NCBI GenBank assembly: GCA_003586115.2
Contig: QVOM02000021.1
Location: 14,669,953-14,733,952 of the forward strand
Direction of reading: 5' to 3'
DNA from: Salvator merianae
Lineage: Eukaryota; Chordata; Lepidosauria; Squamata; Teiidae
Length of the DNA stretch: 64,000 nucleotides
Part shown: piece after piece, positions 59,303-64,000 of the stretch
How positions within the stretch are numbered: the first letter of the stretch is position 1
Layout of the letters: the number at the start of each line of letters is the position of its first letter
Notes under the pieces: generated by a model
The model's input: the letters and a program-made list of their open reading frames with translations, nothing else
What the model was told of the DNA's origin: nothing
Database searches by the model: none
Translations under genes and position numbers: made by a program

Positions 59303-59538
59303 GAGCCAGTTTGGCCTTGTGGTTAGCATGTCAGACTCTTATCTGGAACTCTCCCAGTTCGAGTCTGCACTCTGCATGAAGCCAGCTATGTGACCCTGGG
59401 CTCATCACAGCTCTATTCTCACAGCCCCACCTAGTTCACAAGGTGCCTGTTGTGGGGAGAAGAACAGAAGATTTGTCAGCCGCTTTGAGTCCCCTCAGGG
59501 TGACAAAAGCGGGGTACAAAAAACCAACTCTTCTTCTT
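59303..59538 (+). mobile_element. Sauria-type tRNA-derived SINE
   Basis: The element starts AGCCAGTTTGGCCTTGTGG with a Pol III A-box-like region. A B-box-like AGTTCGAGTCTGC follows at about 59357, then CATGAAGCCAGCTATGTGAC, GGGCTCATCACAG, CAGCCCCACCTA and GTTGTGGGGAGAAGAACAGA. The end is CAACTCTTCTTCTTCTT. CTTATGT is duplicated at 59296-59302 and 59539-59545. This order and tail fit Sauria SINEs, a squamate-restricted family mobilised by BovB-type RTE enzymes. Confidence 0.88.
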
Positions 59539-59545
59539 CTTATGT

Positions 59546-60330
59546 CCCTTGTGTTCCTGGCAAGGGTTCACCATCATCATTGGTTTGCCCTGGGTCCATG
59601 CTGTCTTTGATCCTGCCCAGATCCATCAATAACAGAACTTTGTGTGTTTGCTGAGTGAGTGGGTTCCTGCCTCTGCAAAGAGTATTGCTGAAATCATGTT
59701 GGATTGAAGGAAGAGAGCTGTCTCTTCTACTTTGAGGTGTTATATTGTCATGAACATCTGTGGCATCCCAGTGTTGAATTGCCTGGTGCTAATGGGGTAG
59801 AGTTAGCTGGCCTCTGAGTGTCTGTCTGATCAGCTGTTTGTGACATATCACTCTGGCAGTTGTGAAAGGAGACATTTATGGCTAATTATTCCCTTTGCCT
59901 CTGCTGTACCTGTGCCCAACCCCTGAGAAACTTTTACATAGTGCTGAGAACTTAATTTGAATTAACTCTCTTCCTGCAATAAGCAAGACTGGTCTTAGCC
60001 CAGTCATCTCTGTGAGTATGTGTGTGAATGAGATGCTTTGGCAACACTGTTGCACTTTCTGAGCTGTGAAGACTTCCCTTGACCGTGAGAATACCCTGGA
60101 AAAGGTATATATCCTCCTGCAACCTCTTCCTTCTCTTTGTTCCCTTCAGCACTCTTTCCTTTTTCCTCGCTGAACTTTCCTTTTCTGTGCTCTACTGCGC
60201 AAATATTAAAGACTCAGTTCTTCTTTAACGAAAAAGAGGATTTCTAGTTTTGCTGGGTTGCCCCAGTTCTTTTGCGGGCTCTAACTGATATTTGTATGGG
60301 GAACTGTTGATGTTTGTGCAGCAAATGGAG
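59546..60330 (+). repeat. Possible solo LTR remnant
   Basis: GGTATATATCC at about 60100-60110 resembles a TATA box. A possible polyadenylation signal (ATTAAA, about 60205) follows about 100 bp later, then a T-rich and GC-richer end. The spacing suits the U3-R-U5 order of an LTR. No TG...CA ends or target duplication were confirmed and no internal retroviral sequence is present. Confidence 0.25.
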
Positions 60331-63300
60331 TTCAAACCGGCAGATAATGGGAAAAGAGTTCATTAGATTAAAGGACTACAAGACACCAGCTCCCCCCAGC
60401 AATTAAACAGATATACTGACACTTCTCTTGCTCTAGTAATCTGCCCTTCTGCCTCTTAGCAAGAAGTCCTGATTGGCTGAAAAATCCCCTGTGATTTTAC
60501 AGCCTCATTCTTACTGCAGGGAACTTTTACTCTGTGTTCTTTGTGCCACAATTATAGTTAAAATATCTCCATTTGATACAAGTTATTGTTTCTTTGTCAG
60601 CTCCAAGTGTGTCAACTGTCAAACCAAACCTTTAGTCTTTTAAGGAATCTGCTTATGGAAACGTTACTAGACATGCATCTAGAGTTGTTATCATAACAAT
60701 ACTTTCATTTCCAGGCTCTTTCCACTGTCTTTTGAGACAGAAGGATATTAGCAAAAATAGCACACTGACAACTCTTATATTTTGTATAGTTCCTTAGAAT
60801 TTTATGCATGGGGGAACATTCAGAGATAACTTGTTTAACTCAGCTCAAATCTTCAGCTGTACAGGCTAAAATTCTACCACATCTATCTACCATTTGCCTG
60901 ATGTATTAAATCTAACTTACAGGACAAATTCTGAGCAAACTGCATATGTATATGACATACTCTGTGGAAATATTTTCCTGGGTCAGTGCACACTTAGGGA
61001 ACTCTGACAATGCGATCCCACTGTTGCTAAACAAAACTCTACAACTATTGACCAAATCAAGAGGAACATGCACTCTGCCCAATTATTGCTATGCCTTATG
61101 AATTAAATGGTTTTTAGCTTTAGGATGACACACTTTCTCCCACTCATAACCTAGATATTGCTAAGTTGGGCACACAAAACTAATGAATGCAAGAAGTAAA
61201 AAAGGCAATCAATCCAGGAACAGAAAAGAACAACAAATATATAAAAATACATTTTTTTTGTTTTCAAATCCCTTTGTGTAAGGAATTCAGAGCTAGAAAA
61301 AGCTTGAATTTGACATCATTTTTAGAGGCAGGTAATTCCTGTCTCCATTTTACAGATTTGGCCAATTTATTGTATGTGATTATTTTGTAAAAGTAAATCT
61401 TGAAGAAAGCTTAAACATGCAGGTATTCAGCAGACTTTTTTTTTTTTTTTGCCACTTCCACTTTATCAGCTTGTCCACTTTGGTACCATCTTTGTCACTT
61501 TCACACACACAGCCCTCCCTTTTAGCTTTCATTACTGACTTTCCTCTGTTGTGGGGTTGAATTCCATGTGTGCTGATAGCACTATGTCGGGAACCACCTG
61601 GGTGTTATGAGAACACAAGGTCATTGTGGTCTGAGCCTGGGACGGCTTGTGGGTATCAGGAGGAAAACGTTGTTGAATATATATACACTAGCAAGAATTG
61701 CTAGCATGGCTTAGCAGTCCCTGCTTGTTTTCCTGGGTTTGGTCTTGACGCACTATAACAATAATGTGTCCATTCCTACAATATATACCATTGTTCCAAT
61801 GGAAGTGGATTAATGTTTATTGCAAATTGGGCTACTGAAGAAGACTTCTCTATGATCAAAATGCTCGTGGAACTGGTAATAAAAAATGCAACTTTCAGAC
61901 TGTTGATGGGAGGCTGATTTGCATGACTAGCCAAGCTGAAGATGTGTGGATTATGAGATCCAATAGCTCAACTTCTGATACATTATTACTTCTTGTCCAT
62001 TAAAGGGTAAGTAGCATAACTGGAGAAACAGAGGAAGTGTGGGTTTACACATATTGACATTTGATTTAATGTTATAGACTTGGATCTTTAAAATTTGATT
62101 TTATAACTTGATATAAAAATATGGATCCAGTTTAAGAAAATGTTATTCATACAGTGAAGTTCATATATAACTACTTGAGCCCTTTTCCCCACATATTAAG
62201 CTTAATTCTTTTTTTTTTAAAGCTGTGTTTGGTATGTATAAATGTGTGTGTGTGTGGTATAAATGTGTGTGTGTGTGTTTTAACTGAAATATTGTGGGAT
62301 ATTTGGATTTTCATTTTGTTCTATATTGTGATTATTTCATGGTAAGTCCATATAGAAGGGATCCTTTATATGGGTTGATTTTTTGAGCCATAATTGGCAT
62401 GCATATACCTCAATGCACTGGGAGGTTTTCTGCAGAATGTACTGAGGACCCTGGCAGAGCTCTGATTTCACAATAGAATGGTGACATGCACTGGACCACT
62501 GAGGGCATCATCAGTCATTCTCTGACCCTGTAGAATCTGCATTCTTCCTAAATTCCCATCATTTGGGGAAGTTGCAATTGAATGGAGTAGATTGAAAGAT
62601 GTCTGGAGCACCAGTGGCAGGAGGCTTGCTGAGAATTTGCTTAAACACAAATTAAAGCAGAGAATAATGCCTACACCATGACAGTGAAGGTGTAAAAAAA
62701 GACTACTTCTCCACTTCCATTGCACGAAGGACTTAGCTAGAGCCTTGGCAAGGAAAGTGGGATCCCCATACTATGTAGACTGAGACAAAAAACAAGCACA
62801 GAATACAATAATAAATACCAAGCTTGGCTTCCAAGTAGACAAATGCTTCAAAGTTGCTCCCCTTTGCTTCATAGGCCCTCTCTGGGCAGAGAGTCAGGCT
62901 TGCTTCACTAGTTTAATGGCCATCTTGCAGAGTTACATGTGGGCCTTTTTGGATAAATCTAGTGCTGGAACCCTTTGGATCTTGCTGTGACAACTTCATA
63001 TGGCACTTGGAAGACAAAGTTATTCTCTGTCATGTTGACTTGGATGACATGATTGTTATCTGCCCAGGTGAGACATCTAGTGCATACAAGTGAACGTATG
63101 ATGACATGCATGGCAGTGATGGCTGGTGTGGGTAAGTGTGGCTGGATGTCCAGCATGGCACATGTTGCATGGATTACAAAGGAAGCTCATGAACCTCCTT
63201 TCAGCAGGGGAAGGACTTCTGGCTCTACTGATGCCCTGGCCACCAATGATGCATACACAGCTCTTGTTATGGCTAATTTGACCAACCTGAGTGGGGTTGG

Positions 63301-63491
63301 CTTGAGAAGTCTCAGAGCATATTGATGCACTCAGGCATTCCCTGGTCACTGATAGTCACACTTTCATCTATTATTACTCATTAAAGTGTGTGGACAAGTG
63401 TTCATGTACACTACTAGCTTTTCTTTCCCAGTTCTTTTTGATTATAGGTGATTACGGAATTTTCAAAGAAAAGGCTTGTATAAGAATTTAA
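60331..63491. other. Unassigned sequence with TG microsatellite
   Basis: The stretch is mainly AT-rich with no supported gene. A T-run lies at 61437-61450. Two GTATAAATGTGTGTG units with TG runs lie at 62233-62279. TGTCGGGAACCACC near 61587 with TATATATACAC at about 61676 might be another LTR-like piece. Confidence 0.35.
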
Positions 63492-63778
63492 GTCCACATC
63501 TCCACTTCTGGGTGGAGGTGGCCTAGACAGAGGAGGCGCTGTGGGGCAAAAGGCACCCTCCTTGTCTCCATTTTGGAAAAACCAGGCAATGTGGAATGAC
63601 ACCTCCTCTGTGCTAGGCAGGAGAAACAGCCCTACAAAGGAGGCACTTCTGCTGGTGCCTGAACACCTGAAAAGGGGTTGACAAGGAGACTGCTGTTGCT
63701 GAAAATGGAGATAGGGTGGCAGCGGGCACCTTCTTGGACCCACTGAAGCACCCTGGAGAAGTAAGTGGAGACATGGCC
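63492..63778. mobile_element. Family F TIR element, with exact TAA duplication
   Basis: The left end GTCCACATCTCCACTTCT and the complement of the right end, GGCCATGTCTCCACTTAC, form the TIR. TAA flanks both sides exactly (63489-63491 and 63779-63781). The 287-bp interior is moderately GC-rich. The overlapping 129-codon minus-strand ORF (63414-63803) crosses both ends and is not credible as a gene. Only one copy is present in the window. Confidence 0.7.
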
Positions 63779-63846
63779 TAAAAGAACATAAGATCTTCTT
63801 CAATGATATATGGCATATGATTATAGGAAATTTGGAAAGACAGTTA

Positions 63847-63948
63847 GGCCCTTTTTGCCTTGGACTTTATTCCAGATTATATCTCAGAATAGGGGCCTGC
63901 CATCCACATGCTGCTGCAGACTATGGCAGGCTCAATGCAGAAGGGTCC
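63847..63948. mobile_element. Family A short Harbinger-like MITE, copy 5
   Basis: GGCCCTTTTTGCCTTGG at the left and, in complement, GGACCCTTCTGCATTG at the right are the termini. Flanks are TTA and TAG. The ATTCCAGATTATATCTCAGA block and CATCCACATGCTGCTGC block match the family. Confidence 0.7.
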
Positions 63949-64000
63949 TAGTTTCCTAAAGAGGTCCACATTGTTCCAAGCCCTGGAGTTGCTCTTCTGA

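Noticed and set aside
59303..59400. Functional tRNA gene
   Set aside because: The A-box and B-box-like words belong to the head of a Sauria-type SINE, which is followed by its body, tail and target duplication.
62233..62279. CRISPR-like or regulatory repeat
   Set aside because: It is a short TG dinucleotide microsatellite with two GTATAAA spacers, in a eukaryotic genome.

Overview
The window looks like noncoding vertebrate DNA, most likely from a squamate reptile (lizard or snake). The placement rests on repeats seen together: a Sauria-type tRNA SINE with a CTTCTT tail (about 59303-59538), two BovB (RTE) LINE 3' ends (41249-41690 and 48600-49125), several CR1 LINEs with two kinds of 3' tail, and many short Harbinger-like DNA transposons. 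I find no host protein-coding exon, tRNA gene, rRNA gene or CRISPR array that I can support. The only long credible open frame is the reverse transcriptase ORF of a CR1 LINE (22314-25049). The other ORFs longer than about 100 codons fall in transposon copies, a minisatellite or antisense of a LINE, or show no recognisable domain.

Layout. 1-2430: mostly unique sequence with a Tigger/mariner-like terminus. 2431-2970: direct repeats and a long hairpin. 3080-3490: a TIR element (family E). 3550-8163: an old, nearly full CR1 split by a 1,025-bp CpG-rich DNA transposon (family G). 8772-20467: a dense run of small TIR elements (families A, B, C, D) with a hAT-like remnant, an L2-like tail pair and CR1 tails. 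21700-25130: a young CR1 lacking part of ORF1. 25208-28430: more families A, C and G. 28431-41240: mostly unique or unrecognised sequence, with an L2-like tail, a CR1 tail and a possible further TIR element. 41249-49548: BovB ends, family B elements and a minisatellite. 49705-55670: families E and B and a 2.1-kb reverse-strand CR1. 55671-64000: a SINE head, family E, the Sauria SINE, possible LTR remnants, a dinucleotide repeat and two TIR elements.

How the parts relate. CR1 and BovB are autonomous retrotransposons. The Sauria SINE is known to share its 3' end with BovB and so to use its enzyme. The small TIR elements have no transposase here but share two terminal motifs (GGGCCTGTTTGCAC-like and GGCTGCATCCAGACAT-like) and 3-bp target duplications, as expected for PIF/Harbinger-type non-autonomous elements. 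At least seven families with unrelated interiors appear to have used only a few transposases. They make up roughly a tenth of the window.
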